Source: Pseudoroseomonas aestuarii (GTDB lineage Bacteria; Pseudomonadota; Alphaproteobacteria; Acetobacterales; Acetobacteraceae). Taken from it: a DNA stretch of 64,000 bases. Below, piece after piece: positions 24,298-32,910 of the stretch (position 1 is the stretch's first letter; each line of letters opens with the position of its first letter). The position numbers and the translations under genes are program-made. The notes below the pieces were generated by a model. It was given only the letters and a program-made list of their open reading frames with translations. It ran no database searches and had not been told where the DNA came from. The stretch is from assembly GCF_042651065.1 (NCBI RefSeq), contig NZ_JBHSCH010000014.1, positions 1-64,000 of the forward strand. The letters are read 5' to 3'.

Positions 24298-24460
24298 GCC
24301 TCTAGCCTCTGTGTCGCGGGGCCCCGGTGCGGGGCGCGCACCGTCAACCCTGCGGGGCGGGGGAGGGTTTCCGCGCCCGGCCCTCGCGCCGGGCGCGGGG
24401 CAGGGCTGCGGCGGGTAGGTTTTGCCCGGCGCGCGCGCTATATCGGCTTTTTTGGCGGAG

Positions 24461-26110
24461 ATGGATCGAGTGAGCGCGTCGGAGCAGATGGACACCGCGA
24501 CCAGCCAGACGGCGGCCGAGGCCGGGCGCCGGCGCACCTTCGCCATCATCGCCCACCCCGACGCCGGCAAGACCACGCTGACCGAGCAGCTGCTGCTGCT
24601 GGGCGGCGCCATCCAGATCGCCGGCGCCGTGCGCGCCAAGGGCGAGCGGCGCCGCACCCGCTCGGACTGGATGAAGATCGAGCAGGACCGCGGCATCTCG
24701 GTCGCCACCTCGGTGATGACCTTCGAGTATGCCGGCCAGGTGTTCAACCTGCTCGACACGCCAGGCCACGAGGATTTCTCCGAGGACACCTACCGCACCC
24801 TCTCGGCGGTGGACGCCGCGGTGATGGTGATCGACGCCGCCAAGGGCATCGAGGCGCAGACCCGCAAGCTGTTCGAGGTCTGCCGCCTGCGCGACATCCC
24901 GATCGTCACCTTCATCAACAAGATGGACCGCGAGGCGCGGGAGCCGCTGGAACTGCTCGACGAGATCGAGAAGACCCTGGCGCTGGACGTGACGCCGGCC
25001 ACCTGGCCGGTCGGCTCGGGCGGCACCTTCGCGGGGGTGTACGACCGGCACGACAACAGCCTGCGCCTCGTCGCCGAGGGCGGCGAGCGGCGCGAGGCGC
25101 TGGACGGGCCCCAGGATGCGCGGATCGACGGGCTGCTGCCGCACGGCCAGGGCGACGTGCTGCGCGAGGGGATAGAGCTGGCCTCCGTCTACCCCGAGTT
25201 CGACCTCGCCTCCTTCCGCGAGGGGCACCTGACGCCGGTCTATTTCGGCTCGGCGCTGCGCGGCTTCGGGGTGCGGCACCTGCTGGATGGCCTCGCGCAG
25301 TTCGCGCCGCCCCCCTCCGCCCGCCGGGCCGACGCCCGCACCGTGGCGCCGGAGGAGGAGAAGCTCACCGGCTTCGTCTTCAAGATCCAGGCCAACACCG
25401 ACCTCAACCACCGCGACCGCGTGGCCTTCCTGCGCATCTGCTCCGGGCGGCTCCGCAAGGGGGCGCGGCTGAAGCAGGTGCGCACCGGTAAGAGCATCCC
25501 GGTCAACGCGCCGCTGTTCTTCTTCGCCAAGGAGCGGCAGGTGGCGGAGGAGGCCTGGCCGGGCGACGTGGTGGGCATCGCCAACCATGGCGTGCTGCGC
25601 ATCGGCGACACGCTGACCGATGGCGAGGCGCTGAACTTCCGCGGCGTGCCGAGCTTCGCGCCCGAGATCCTGCGCCGCGTGCGGCTCGACGACCCGATGC
25701 TGGCCAAGAAGCTGCGCAAGGCGCTGGACCAGCTGGCCGATGAGGGGGTGGTGCAGGTGTTCCGCCCGCTCGACGGCAGCCAGCCGGTGGTCGGCGTGGT
25801 CGGCCAGCTCCAGCTCGACGTGCTGAGCAGCCGCATCCAGGCGGAATACGGGGTGCACATCACCTTCGAGAACACCTCCTGGTCCTCCCTGCGCTGGGTG
25901 GCGACGAAGGAGGACGGGCCGCAGGACCGCGCGGTGCTGGACCGCTTCCTGCGCACCGCGCCGAGCCAGATGGCCGAGGACCACGACAACGAGCCGGTGG
26001 CCTTCTTCACCTCCGACTGGGGCCGCAAGCGGGCGGAGGAGGAATGGCCGCAGCTCCGCTTCCTGGCCCTGCGCGAGCAGCACGGGGTGGAAGGGGCGGC
26101 CGCCGCCTGA
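24461..26110 (+). CDS. prfC: Peptide chain release factor 3 (RF3)
   Basis: RF3 is the translational GTPase that recycles RF1/RF2 from the ribosome after peptide release. The protein has the P-loop AHPDAGKTT, RGISVATSVM (switch I region), DTPGHEDF and NKMD in the first 180 residues. Domain 2 and the PrfC-type C-terminal domain follow, including DPMLAKKLRKALDQLADEGVVQVFRPLDGS and GVVGQLQLDVLSSRIQAEYGV. ATG 24461 gives 549 residues. A GTG at 24470 (nine bases after GGAG) or ATG 24488 would bring the N terminus nearer to that of E. coli RF3, so the exact start is uncertain. There is no operon partner. Confidence 0.95.
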   Translation: MDRVSASEQMDTATSQTAAEAGRRRTFAIIAHPDAGKTTLTEQLLLLGGAIQIAGAVRAKGERRRTRSDWMKIEQDRGISVATSVMTFEYAGQVFNLLDTPGHEDFSEDTYRTLSAVDAAVMVIDAAKGIEAQTRKLFEVCRLRDIPIVTFINKMDREAREPLELLDEIEKTLALDVTPATWPVGSGGTFAGVYDRHDNSLRLVAEGGERREALDGPQDARIDGLLPHGQGDVLREGIELASVYPEFDLASFREGHLTPVYFGSALRGFGVRHLLDGLAQFAPPPSARRADARTVAPEEEKLTGFVFKIQANTDLNHRDRVAFLRICSGRLRKGARLKQVRTGKSIPVNAPLFFFAKERQVAEEAWPGDVVGIANHGVLRIGDTLTDGEALNFRGVPSFAPEILRRVRLDDPMLAKKLRKALDQLADEGVVQVFRPLDGSQPVVGVVGQLQLDVLSSRIQAEYGVHITFENTSWSSLRWVATKEDGPQDRAVLDRFLRTAPSQMAEDHDNEPVAFFTSDWGRKRAEEEWPQLRFLALREQHGVEGAAAA

Positions 26111-26138
26111 GGCGCCGCCCCCCGGCCTGTCCCGCCCC

Positions 26139-26381
26139 TCAGCCCGGCGCGGCGTGGCTGGCGGCGTGGTGGGCGGGCGGGGTGCGGTTGCGCTGCCACT
26201 GGCGCTGCACCTCGTCATTCACCGCATCCGCCGTCTGGCCAGGGGTGACGACGACCTCCGCCCCGTTCAGGCGGAAGCGGTAGGGCAGGTTGTGGCGGTT
26301 GGCCTTCTCGACGCAGCGCGCGATGACGTGCGGCAGGTAGTCGCTCTCCGTCGTGCGGTAGTCCTGGATCTCGTCGCTCAT
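26139..26381 (-). CDS. Small hypothetical protein
   Basis: This is an 80-residue hydrophilic protein without signal or membrane segments. It starts MSDEIQDYRTTESDYLPHVI, has a basic middle (RCVEKANRHNLPYRFRLNGAEVVV) that could be a small alpha/beta fold, and ends in a Pro/Ala/His-rich tail. No family is recognised. Codon third positions are GC-rich as in neighbouring real genes, and it sits neatly between RF3 and the zinc-finger gene, which supports it being coding. It lies on the same strand as the next two genes upstream. Confidence 0.6.
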   Translation of the reverse strand: MSDEIQDYRTTESDYLPHVIARCVEKANRHNLPYRFRLNGAEVVVTPGQTADAVNDEVQRQWQRNRTPPAHHAASHAAPG

Positions 26382-26456
26382 GGCGGCCTCCCTGTTCTGT
26401 TTCGGGAAGCCTAGCCGGGCGCGCCGCGCCGAATCACGCAGAACTTCGCGAGCGGC

Positions 26457-26720
26457 TCACTTCAGCTGGCTGTCCTTGCTGCCGCGGCGGTTGATGCCGA
26501 ACTGCGCCGGGCGGCGGTCCAGCGCGGACTGGCAGCCGACGCAGGTGCGCGCCCCGGGCAGGGCGCGGCGCCGCGCGGCGGGGATCGGCTCGCCGCATTC
26601 CACGCAATGCAGCTCGCCCTCGCCGGCGGGCATGCGGGCGCGGGCGCGCCGGATGCCGTCCGTCACCGTGTCGTCGATCTGCTCCTGCACCGCGCCGTCG
26701 GGCGCCCATCCGCTGGCCAT
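26457..26720 (-). CDS. DksA/TraR-type C4 zinc finger protein
   Basis: The 87-residue protein ends in a four-cysteine zinc finger, CVECG (Cys39, Cys42) and CVGC (Cys60, Cys63). Between them is the GEPIPAARRRALPGARTC pattern typical of short DksA/TraR relatives such as YbiI. The long coiled-coil of true DksA is missing, so it may bind RNA polymerase's secondary channel only weakly or have another role. Its GINRRGSK tail is basic. It is unlikely to be the main ppGpp partner. Confidence 0.85.
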   Translation of the reverse strand: MASGWAPDGAVQEQIDDTVTDGIRRARARMPAGEGELHCVECGEPIPAARRRALPGARTCVGCQSALDRRPAQFGINRRGSKDSQLK

Positions 26721-26798
26721 GGCCGCGCTCCCGCTGTCTTGTTGCCGCGTGGCGTTCAGATGGGGCGCGGGGGCGGCGGCGCCAAGCGGCGGGGGCCC

Positions 26799-27284
26799 CT
26801 AGAGCAGCGCCTCGATGGCGCCGCGCAGCTTCGCCGGGGGCGTGGCGGGGGCGAAGCGGCCCGCCACCCGGCCCTGCCGGTCGAGCAGGAACTTGGTGAA
26901 GTTCCACTTGATGGCCTCCGTGCCCAGCAGCCCCGGCTGCTGCGCCTTCAGGTGGCGGAACAGCGGGTGCGCGCCGTCGCCATTCACCTCCACCTTGGCG
27001 AAGAGCGGGAAGCTGGCCTGGAAGCGCGTCTCGCAGAACTGCGCGATGCTGGCATCGTCCCCCGGCTCCTGCCGGCCGAACTGGTTGCAGGGGAAGGCCA
27101 GCACGCTGAAGCCGCGCGGCCCGTAGTCGCGCTGCAATTCCTCCAGCCCCGCATATTGCGGCGTGAAGCCGCAGGCGCTGGCGGTGTTGACCACCAGCAG
27201 CACCTGCCCGGCGAATTCGGCGAGCGGCGTCTCCCGCCCGTCGGAGCGGCGCGCGGAAAAGGCGGCGAGGGGCGAGTCGGTCAT
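26799..27284 (-). CDS. Glutathione peroxidase (thioredoxin-fold thiol peroxidase)
   Basis: This 161-residue cytoplasmic peroxidase reduces hydrogen peroxide and lipid hydroperoxides using glutathione or thioredoxin. The active-site motif NTASACGFTPQY has Cys38 in place of selenocysteine, and the tetrad continues with FPCNQFG and KWNFTKFL. The length equals other bacterial BtuE/GpxA-type enzymes. The second cysteine in the CNQF region may act as resolving cysteine. It stands alone between the zinc-finger gene and the EamA pair, all on the minus strand. Confidence 0.94.
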   Translation of the reverse strand: MTDSPLAAFSARRSDGRETPLAEFAGQVLLVVNTASACGFTPQYAGLEELQRDYGPRGFSVLAFPCNQFGRQEPGDDASIAQFCETRFQASFPLFAKVEVNGDGAHPLFRHLKAQQPGLLGTEAIKWNFTKFLLDRQGRVAGRFAPATPPAKLRGAIEALL

Positions 27285-27350
27285 GCGCGGGAATCTCCGG
27301 TGCTGTGGCTTGGGGGCGGATATGGGGGCGGGGCGCGGCCCTGCGCCCCC

Positions 27351-28208
27351 CTACCGGCTGCCCTGGCGCGTGATGGTGATGGCGCTGCCCACGATCAGCA
27401 CGGCGCCGGCCAGCAGCCAGCCATCGGCCGCCTCGGCGAAGAGCAGCGCCCCGGCGAGCGCGGCGAAGACCAGCCGCACATAGGAGAGCGGCGCCACCAC
27501 CGAGGCATCGGCCAGGCGCAGGGCGGTGATCCACAGATGCATCCCCGCCGGGCCGAGCAGCCCGGCGCCCACCAGCAGCAGCAGGTTGGTCCAGCCCGGC
27601 CAGGCGAGGCCGGGCAGGGCGAGGGGCAGCGTGCCGGCGGTGGCGATCAGGCCGATATAGAGCATGATCGTCTCGGTCCGCTCGGTGCGGGCGAGCGCCT
27701 TGGTGGTCAGCACGATGCCGGCGCCGCCCAGCGCCGAGCCGAGCGAGGCCGCCAGCGGCCAGTCCAGCGGCAGCACGCCCGGCCGCACCACCAGCAGCAC
27801 GCCGAGGAAGCCCACCAGCGTGGCCAGCCAGCGCCGGCGGCCGACGCGCTCGCGCAGCAGCGGCCCGGCCAGGGCGGTGACGAACAGCACCGAGGTGAAG
27901 GAGAGCACCGTGGCGGTGGCCAGCGGCAGCCGCGCGAAGCCCACATAGTAGAGCCCCCAGCTGACGAAGCTGAGCACCCCGCGCAGCCCCTGCATCACGG
28001 GCTGGCGGGTGCGGAGCAGCCCCATCCCCTCCCGCCCCCAGGCGGGCAGCACCCAGGCGATCTGCCCCAGGGTGCGCGCCAGCAGGATGGTGGCGACGGG
28101 CACCTCCGTCAGGCACTTCACCAGCACCGTCTCCAGGTTGAAGATGAAGGCGGCGAGGGTGGTGAGCAGCGCGGCGCGCAGCAGCGGCGAGGGCAGGGCG
28201 GCGGTCAC
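27351..28208 (-). CDS. EamA/DMT family transporter (downstream paralogue)
   Basis: The 285-residue membrane protein has about ten hydrophobic helices in two EamA repeats. Each repeat ends in the family pattern: LATATVLSFTSVLFVTALAGPLLRERVG in the first half and SVVAPLSYVRLVFAALAGALLFAE in the second. Substrates of such drug/metabolite exporters are usually unknown. The GTG at 28206-28208 overlaps the stop of the upstream EamA gene in a GTGA overlap, which decides the start and implies translational coupling. The two proteins may form a heterodimer or serve related substrates. Confidence 0.88.
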   Translation of the reverse strand: MTAALPSPLLRAALLTTLAAFIFNLETVLVKCLTEVPVATILLARTLGQIAWVLPAWGREGMGLLRTRQPVMQGLRGVLSFVSWGLYYVGFARLPLATATVLSFTSVLFVTALAGPLLRERVGRRRWLATLVGFLGVLLVVRPGVLPLDWPLAASLGSALGGAGIVLTTKALARTERTETIMLYIGLIATAGTLPLALPGLAWPGWTNLLLLVGAGLLGPAGMHLWITALRLADASVVAPLSYVRLVFAALAGALLFAEAADGWLLAGAVLIVGSAITITRQGSR

Positions 28209-29077
28209 CGGCGGCGGGCCTCGGCCAGGCTCACCAGCAGGGCGCCGGCCAGCACCACGGCGGCGCCGGCCCAGGCCATGCCGTCCGGCGCCTCGGCGTA
28301 GAGCAGCCAGCCGAGGCCGGCCAGCACCGGCAGGCGCAGGTACTGGAAGGGCGCCACGGCCGATGCCTCGCCGGCGCGGAAGGCCTCGGTGGTCAGCCAC
28401 AGGATGCCCGGCGTCACCACCGCCAGCAGCCCCAGCCCGAGCAGGTCCACCGCCCCGAGCGGCCGCCACTGCCACAGCGCCAGCGGCAGGATGCCGAGCG
28501 AGGTGATGATGCCGACCCAGCCGATGATGGTGAGCGTGCCCTCGGTGCGCGTCAGCATGCGGGAGGAGAGGGTGATGCCGCACCAGGTCAGCGCCGCCAC
28601 CAGCGCCACCGCCACGCCGGGCAGCGAGGTCTCCGCCCCCGCCCCCTCCCAGGGCCGCAGCATCACCGCGATGCCGGCCAGCCCCACCAGCGTGCCGGCC
28701 CAGCGCGCCGCGCCCACCCGCTCGCGCAGCACGGGGCCGGCCAGCAGGGTGGTGAACATGACGTTGGTGAAGGAGAGCACCGTGGCGGTGGCGAGGTCGA
28801 GCAGCGTCAGCGAGACGTAGTAGAGCCCCCAGGTGAGCAGCGAGCAGACGCCGCGCAGCGCGTGCAGCGCCGGCTTCGCCGTGCGCAGCACGCCGGGTCC
28901 GGCCGCCAGCAGCGCCGGCGCCACCCAGACGACCTGACCCAGGCAGCGGAACAGCAGTTGCGTGGAGAGGGGGATGCCGCGGGCGCTGAGCCAGCGGATC
29001 ATCAATGCCTCATAGGCGAAGAGCAGCGCCGCGCCGGCCATCAGGGCGGCGCCGCGCAAATTGCCGGGCAGGGTCAT
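28205..29077 (-). CDS. EamA/DMT family transporter (upstream paralogue)
   Basis: This 290-residue ten-helix EamA transporter has LATATVLSFTNVMFTTLLAGPVLRERVG in the first repeat and ASAVAPFQYLRLPVLAGLGWLLYAE in the second. It is closely similar to the protein encoded downstream, so the pair arose by tandem duplication. RALGQ/RCLGQ-like and GVxSLLTWGLYYVSL segments are shared at matching positions. The ATG at 29075-29077 begins directly before the first helix. It diverges from the ketopantoate-reductase-like gene. Confidence 0.88.
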   Translation of the reverse strand: MTLPGNLRGAALMAGAALLFAYEALMIRWLSARGIPLSTQLLFRCLGQVVWVAPALLAAGPGVLRTAKPALHALRGVCSLLTWGLYYVSLTLLDLATATVLSFTNVMFTTLLAGPVLRERVGAARWAGTLVGLAGIAVMLRPWEGAGAETSLPGVAVALVAALTWCGITLSSRMLTRTEGTLTIIGWVGIITSLGILPLALWQWRPLGAVDLLGLGLLAVVTPGILWLTTEAFRAGEASAVAPFQYLRLPVLAGLGWLLYAEAPDGMAWAGAAVVLAGALLVSLAEARRR

Positions 29078-29252
29078 TCCACGCGCCACAATGCCCGCGG
29101 GCGGCGGCGGCCAAAAGGGGCGGGGCGCGGGAATCTCCGCCCCCCCCCGCACCCCGGCGCCCCGGGGCGGCCGCTCCGGCGCGCAGGGCGGATTGACGCC
29201 TCCCCCCGCCGCGCCCAGCCTTCCGCCCCGCATCGAGAGAGGAATCGGCGGC

Positions 29253-30308
29253 ATGGTCCTGAAGCAGGAGAGCGCGGCGGCGGAGGGGATGGCGGGGCCG
29301 ATCCTGGTCTGGGGCGCGGGGGCCATCGGCGGCACGGTGGGCGCCGCGCTGGTGCGCGCCGGCCATGCCGTGGTGTTCGTCGACATCGAGGCCGAGCATG
29401 TCGCCGCCATCCGCGACCCGGCGCGGGGCCTGGCCATCGAGGGGCCGCTGGAGAACTATACCATCCACGCCCCCGCCTTCACGCCGGAGGCGCTGCGCGG
29501 CCGCTACGCCCGCGTGCTGCTCTGCGTGAAGGCGCAGCACACCGAGGCCGCCGCCCGCGCCCTGCTGCCGCACCTGGCGGAGGATGGCTACGTGGTCTCC
29601 CTGCAGAACGGGCTGTGCGAGCCGATCATCGCCTCCGTGGTGGGAGAGGCGCGGACCATCGGCGCCTTCGTCAACTTCAGCGCCGACTGGCTGGCGCCGG
29701 GCAAGGTCCTCTATGGCGGGCGCGGCGCCGTGGTGCTGGGCGAGCTGGATGGCAGCGAGAGCGCGCGGCTCGAATCGCTGCACCGGCTGCTGCGCCTGTT
29801 CGAGCCGGATGCCATCACCACGCCGAACCTTGCCGGCTATCTCTGGGGCAAGCTCGGCTATGGCGCGCTGCTGTTCGCGCAGGCGGTGGGGGAGAAGGGC
29901 ATCGCCGACTGCCTGGAGCGGCCCGAGCTGCTGCCGCTGTGGCGGGCGCTGGGCGGCGAGGTGATGCGCGTGGCCGCGGCCGAGGGCGTGGTGCCGCGCG
30001 GCTTCAACGGCTTCGAGCCGCATGCCTTCGCCCCCGGTGGAACCGAGGCGGAGGCGCGCGCCAGCGTCGCGGCGATGGTCGCCTTCAACCGGCCCAACGC
30101 CAAGACCCATTCCGGCATCTGGCGCGACCTGTGGGTGCGCCGCCGCACCACCGAGGTGGATGCGCAGCTCGCCCCCGTGGCCGAGGCCGGGCGCCGCCAC
30201 GGCATCCCCACCCCCGCGCTGGACCGGCTGATCGGCCAGATCCACGAATGCGAGCGCGGCACCCGCGCCATGGACGACGCCAACCTGACGGAGATGCTGC
30301 CGGCATGA
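29253..30308 (+). CDS. 2-dehydropantoate 2-reductase family protein
   Basis: The 351-residue protein has an N-terminal Rossmann fold (ILVWGAGAIGGTVGAALVRAGHAV) and the ketopantoate-reductase patterns LLCVKAQHTEAAA and VVSLQNGLCEP. The C-terminal helical domain includes LWGKLGYGALLFAQAVG with the expected catalytic Lys. PanE makes pantoate for coenzyme A. At 351 residues this one is longer than PanE, and it is coupled to an SDR rather than to pan genes, so it more likely acts on another 2-keto acid. AGAGAGGAA eight bases before ATG 29253 supports the start; ATG 29289 is an alternative. It overlaps the next gene by four bases. Confidence 0.85.
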   Translation: MVLKQESAAAEGMAGPILVWGAGAIGGTVGAALVRAGHAVVFVDIEAEHVAAIRDPARGLAIEGPLENYTIHAPAFTPEALRGRYARVLLCVKAQHTEAAARALLPHLAEDGYVVSLQNGLCEPIIASVVGEARTIGAFVNFSADWLAPGKVLYGGRGAVVLGELDGSESARLESLHRLLRLFEPDAITTPNLAGYLWGKLGYGALLFAQAVGEKGIADCLERPELLPLWRALGGEVMRVAAAEGVVPRGFNGFEPHAFAPGGTEAEARASVAAMVAFNRPNAKTHSGIWRDLWVRRRTTEVDAQLAPVAEAGRRHGIPTPALDRLIGQIHECERGTRAMDDANLTEMLPA

Positions 30309-31060
30309 ACATCCGCTTCGACAATGTGGTGGTCGCCGTCACCGGCGGCGGGCACGGCTTCGGCCGCGTCATCGCACGGGACTTCGCGGCGATGGGCGCG
30401 CGCGTCTTCGCCTGCGACCTCTCGGCCGCGGAGCTGGCCGAGACGGCGGGCGAGAGCGGCATCCGCACCGAGGCCTTCGACCTCACCGCCCCCGGCGCGG
30501 CGCGGGGCTGGATCGGCCGCGTGGTGGCCGAGGCGGGTGCGCCGGTCGGCGTGCTGGTGGCCAATGCGGGCGGCGTGCGCGGCCAGGTGATGCGCCCGGT
30601 GGACGAGGTGCCGGAAGCCGACTGGCACGCCATCTTCGACATCAACCTGCATGCCTGCTTCAACCTCTGCGCCGCCGCCGCGCCGGGCATGAAGCAGGCG
30701 GGGCGCGGCGCCATCGTCACCATCTCCTCCGGCGCCGGGCTGCAGCGCAGCCTGACCGGCATCCAGGCCTACTGCTCGGCCAAGCACGGGCTGGTGGGGC
30801 TGACGCGGCAGCTGGCGCATGAGCTCGGGCCGCACGGCATCCGGGTGAACTCGGTGGCGCCGGGCTTCATCCCCTCCAACCCCGCCTCCATCGCGCAGTT
30901 CGAGAGCTACGGCGCCGAGGGGCAGCAGCGGCTGGTGGAGGGCATCGCGCTACGCCGGCTCGGCGAGGCGCAGGACATCGCCGACGCCGTCACCTTCCTG
31001 GCCAGCGACCGCGCCAAGTGGATCAGCGGCCAGATCCTCAGCGTGGACGGGGGAAAATGA
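30305..31060 (+). CDS. SDR family oxidoreductase
   Basis: This 251-residue classical SDR has TGGGHGFGRV as nucleotide motif, ANAGG in place of NNAG, the SSGAG serine region and YCSAK as catalytic pair. The C terminus keeps SGQILSVDGGK. Its ATG overlaps the stop of the ketopantoate-reductase-like gene (ATGA), and its own stop overlaps the next gene in the same way, making a tightly coupled three-gene unit. The likely role is a paired oxidation/reduction step on one small metabolite. The substrate is unknown. Confidence 0.9.
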   Translation: MNIRFDNVVVAVTGGGHGFGRVIARDFAAMGARVFACDLSAAELAETAGESGIRTEAFDLTAPGAARGWIGRVVAEAGAPVGVLVANAGGVRGQVMRPVDEVPEADWHAIFDINLHACFNLCAAAAPGMKQAGRGAIVTISSGAGLQRSLTGIQAYCSAKHGLVGLTRQLAHELGPHGIRVNSVAPGFIPSNPASIAQFESYGAEGQQRLVEGIALRRLGEAQDIADAVTFLASDRAKWISGQILSVDGGK

Positions 31061-31692
31061 AGAAGGCCCGCTTGGCGCTGTACGCCGGCGGCACGCTGGC
31101 GGTGGCCTGGCTCGGGCTGGTGTGGCTGGAGGCGAGCGGGCCGTATCTGCTGCCCCGGTCGGTGCTGGGCGGGATCGGCATGCTGGCCTACGCCGCCGTC
31201 GCCGTGGCGCTCTGCTGCTGGGCGGCGGTGCGGGGCGGATGGCATTGGGCGGCGGCCCTGGCCGGGGTTCCGATGGTGCTCCTCGTGGGCCTGGTCATGG
31301 TGGGGCTGGTGGAGCTGTTCACCGCGCGCGCGGTGCTGGCCGAGGTCACGCTGCCCGATGGCCGCCGTCTGCGGCTGACCCAGGAGCCGGTGCCCACGGA
31401 CACGGTGTATGGGCTGTGGCAACCGGATGGCCTCCGCTGGCGGCGGGCCCTGCCGGAGATGGCGCTCGGCTATTCGGAGGATGGCCGGTTCACGGAGGAA
31501 CCCGGCCTGGCGCTGTCGCCGGACAGGCAATTCCTGGCGGTGCGGCGCGGCGGGTTCTGGATGGACTGCATCCGCGTCGCTCCGGTGCTGGAGACATGCT
31601 CCCCTCCGGCCATAAGCTGGCAGTCGCCCGCCGCCGCATTCGCCGCCCGCTCGCGGCGGATCGCGGCGCTGGCCGGCCTGCCCGCCGAATGA
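31057..31692 (+). CDS. Hypothetical membrane protein, third gene of coupled unit
   Basis: The 211-residue protein has three hydrophobic segments in the first 100 residues (about 5-22, 32-54 and 62-86). A soluble domain of about 110 residues follows, probably periplasmic, with two well-spaced cysteines (in FWMDCIRV and LETCSPP) that could form a disulfide. No family is recognised. GGGGGAAA precedes ATG 31057, and the ATGA overlap with the SDR stop supports expression with the two upstream enzymes, although no link in function is evident. Confidence 0.7.
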   Translation: MKKARLALYAGGTLAVAWLGLVWLEASGPYLLPRSVLGGIGMLAYAAVAVALCCWAAVRGGWHWAAALAGVPMVLLVGLVMVGLVELFTARAVLAEVTLPDGRRLRLTQEPVPTDTVYGLWQPDGLRWRRALPEMALGYSEDGRFTEEPGLALSPDRQFLAVRRGGFWMDCIRVAPVLETCSPPAISWQSPAAAFAARSRRIAALAGLPAE

Positions 31693-31711
31693 AGGGCAGG
31701 CCGCCCGCGCC

Positions 31712-32059
31712 TCAGCAGCCGCGCGCCGGCGGCGTTTCGCGCTGGCGGTGCAGCACCATGCCGCCATGGTGCAGCACACCGTCGATGAAATCGCCATCGG
31801 CGGTGAAGCCGGTGTCGTCCCAGTATTCGATGTGGCTGCCGGCCACCGCGTAGCGGCCCTTGTAGGCGCATTCGCGCCCGCCACGGGCTTCCTCGTAGCG
31901 CCCGTTGGGCAGCAGGTGGTGGCGTATGCGGCCATCCGCCGTCACCCACATTCCGGCATAGGGGTGGGTGGCGGCCGTCTCGGCCGCCGCGGCGGGGGCG
32001 CCGGCCAGCATCGACAGCAGGGGGGCAGCCAGCAGGGGGAGGGCGCGGGCGATGGTCAT
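31712..32059 (-). CDS. Exported Atu4866-like protein (PF11512)
   Basis: The 115-residue protein has a Sec signal (residues 1-25, ending AAAAE). The mature domain of about 85 residues carries HPYAGMWVTADGRIRHHLLPNGRYEEARG, AYKGRYAVAGSHIEYWDDTGFTADGDF and LHHGGMVLHR. This is the pattern of the Agrobacterium Atu4866 family, small beta-rich proteins often encoded beside SDRs and LysR regulators. Their biochemical role is not established. The SDR gene starts further along the same strand and ends 22 bases before this gene's start, so the two probably share a transcript. Confidence 0.85.
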   Translation of the reverse strand: MTIARALPLLAAPLLSMLAGAPAAAAETAATHPYAGMWVTADGRIRHHLLPNGRYEEARGGRECAYKGRYAVAGSHIEYWDDTGFTADGDFIDGVLHHGGMVLHRQRETPPARGC

Positions 32060-32081
32060 GGCTTTGTTCCTTCCTCCGGTC

Positions 32082-32810
32082 TCAGCCACGGGCGGCGGTG
32101 GGGCGGATGACGATCTCGCTGACATCCACATCCGCCGGCTGCGCGATGGCGTAGCGCACGGCGCGGGCGATGGCGTCGGGCTTCAGGGCGATGGCGCGGT
32201 AGTCGCGCATCATCGCCGCCGCGGCGGGGTCGGTGATGGTGGCGGCGAGGTCGCTCTCCACCACGCCGGGGTGGATGCAGGTGACGCGCAGCGCGTCATG
32301 CTCCTGCCGCAGCCCGTCCGAGAGGGCGCGCACGGCGAATTTCGTGGCGCAGTACACCGCCGCCGTCGGCACCACCGAGAGCGCGCCGATCGAGGCGATG
32401 TTGACGATGTGCCCGGCGCGGCGCGCGCTCATCTCCGGCAGCACGGCGGCGATGCCGTTGAGCACGCCCTTGATGTTCACCTCCACCATGCGGTCCCACT
32501 CATCGACCTTCATCGCGGCCATGGGCGAGAGCGGCATGATGCCGGCATTGTTGACCATCACGTCGACCGGCCCCCAGGCTTCGGCCGCCGCCTCGGCCAG
32601 GGCGCGGACATCCTCGCGCCGCGTCACGTCCGCCGGCCGCGCCAGGGCGGTATGGCCCGCCGCGCGCAGCGCCGCCACGATGGCCTCCAGCCGCTCCGTC
32701 CGGCGGGCGCCGAGCATCACCCGCGCGCCGGCGCCGGCCAGCTCTCGGGCGATGGCCTCGCCGATCCCGCCCGAGGCGCCGGTGACCACCACAACCTTTC
32801 CGTCCAGCAT
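32082..32810 (-). CDS. SDR family oxidoreductase (YdfG-like group)
   Basis: The 242-residue SDR has TGASGGIGEAIA, NNAGIMP, IASIGA and YCATKFAV at the standard positions. It ends with VSEIVIRPTAA, typical of the YdfG/3-hydroxy-acid dehydrogenase subgroup. It lies directly upstream of the Atu4866-like gene on the same strand and diverges from a LysR regulator across 100 bases. That SDR / Atu4866 / LysR set suggests LysR-controlled expression. The substrate is unknown. Confidence 0.91.
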   Translation of the reverse strand: MLDGKVVVVTGASGGIGEAIARELAGAGARVMLGARRTERLEAIVAALRAAGHTALARPADVTRREDVRALAEAAAEAWGPVDVMVNNAGIMPLSPMAAMKVDEWDRMVEVNIKGVLNGIAAVLPEMSARRAGHIVNIASIGALSVVPTAAVYCATKFAVRALSDGLRQEHDALRVTCIHPGVVESDLAATITDPAAAAMMRDYRAIALKPDAIARAVRYAIAQPADVDVSEIVIRPTAARG

Positions 32811-32910
32811 TGTCCGCTCCTTCGCTTCCGGGACGGGGGTGAAGCTAGGGAGGCTGGACCGGTGGCGGAATTCGCCTATTGCTGCATGCGCCGGTAAGCA
32901 GGGATTACCA

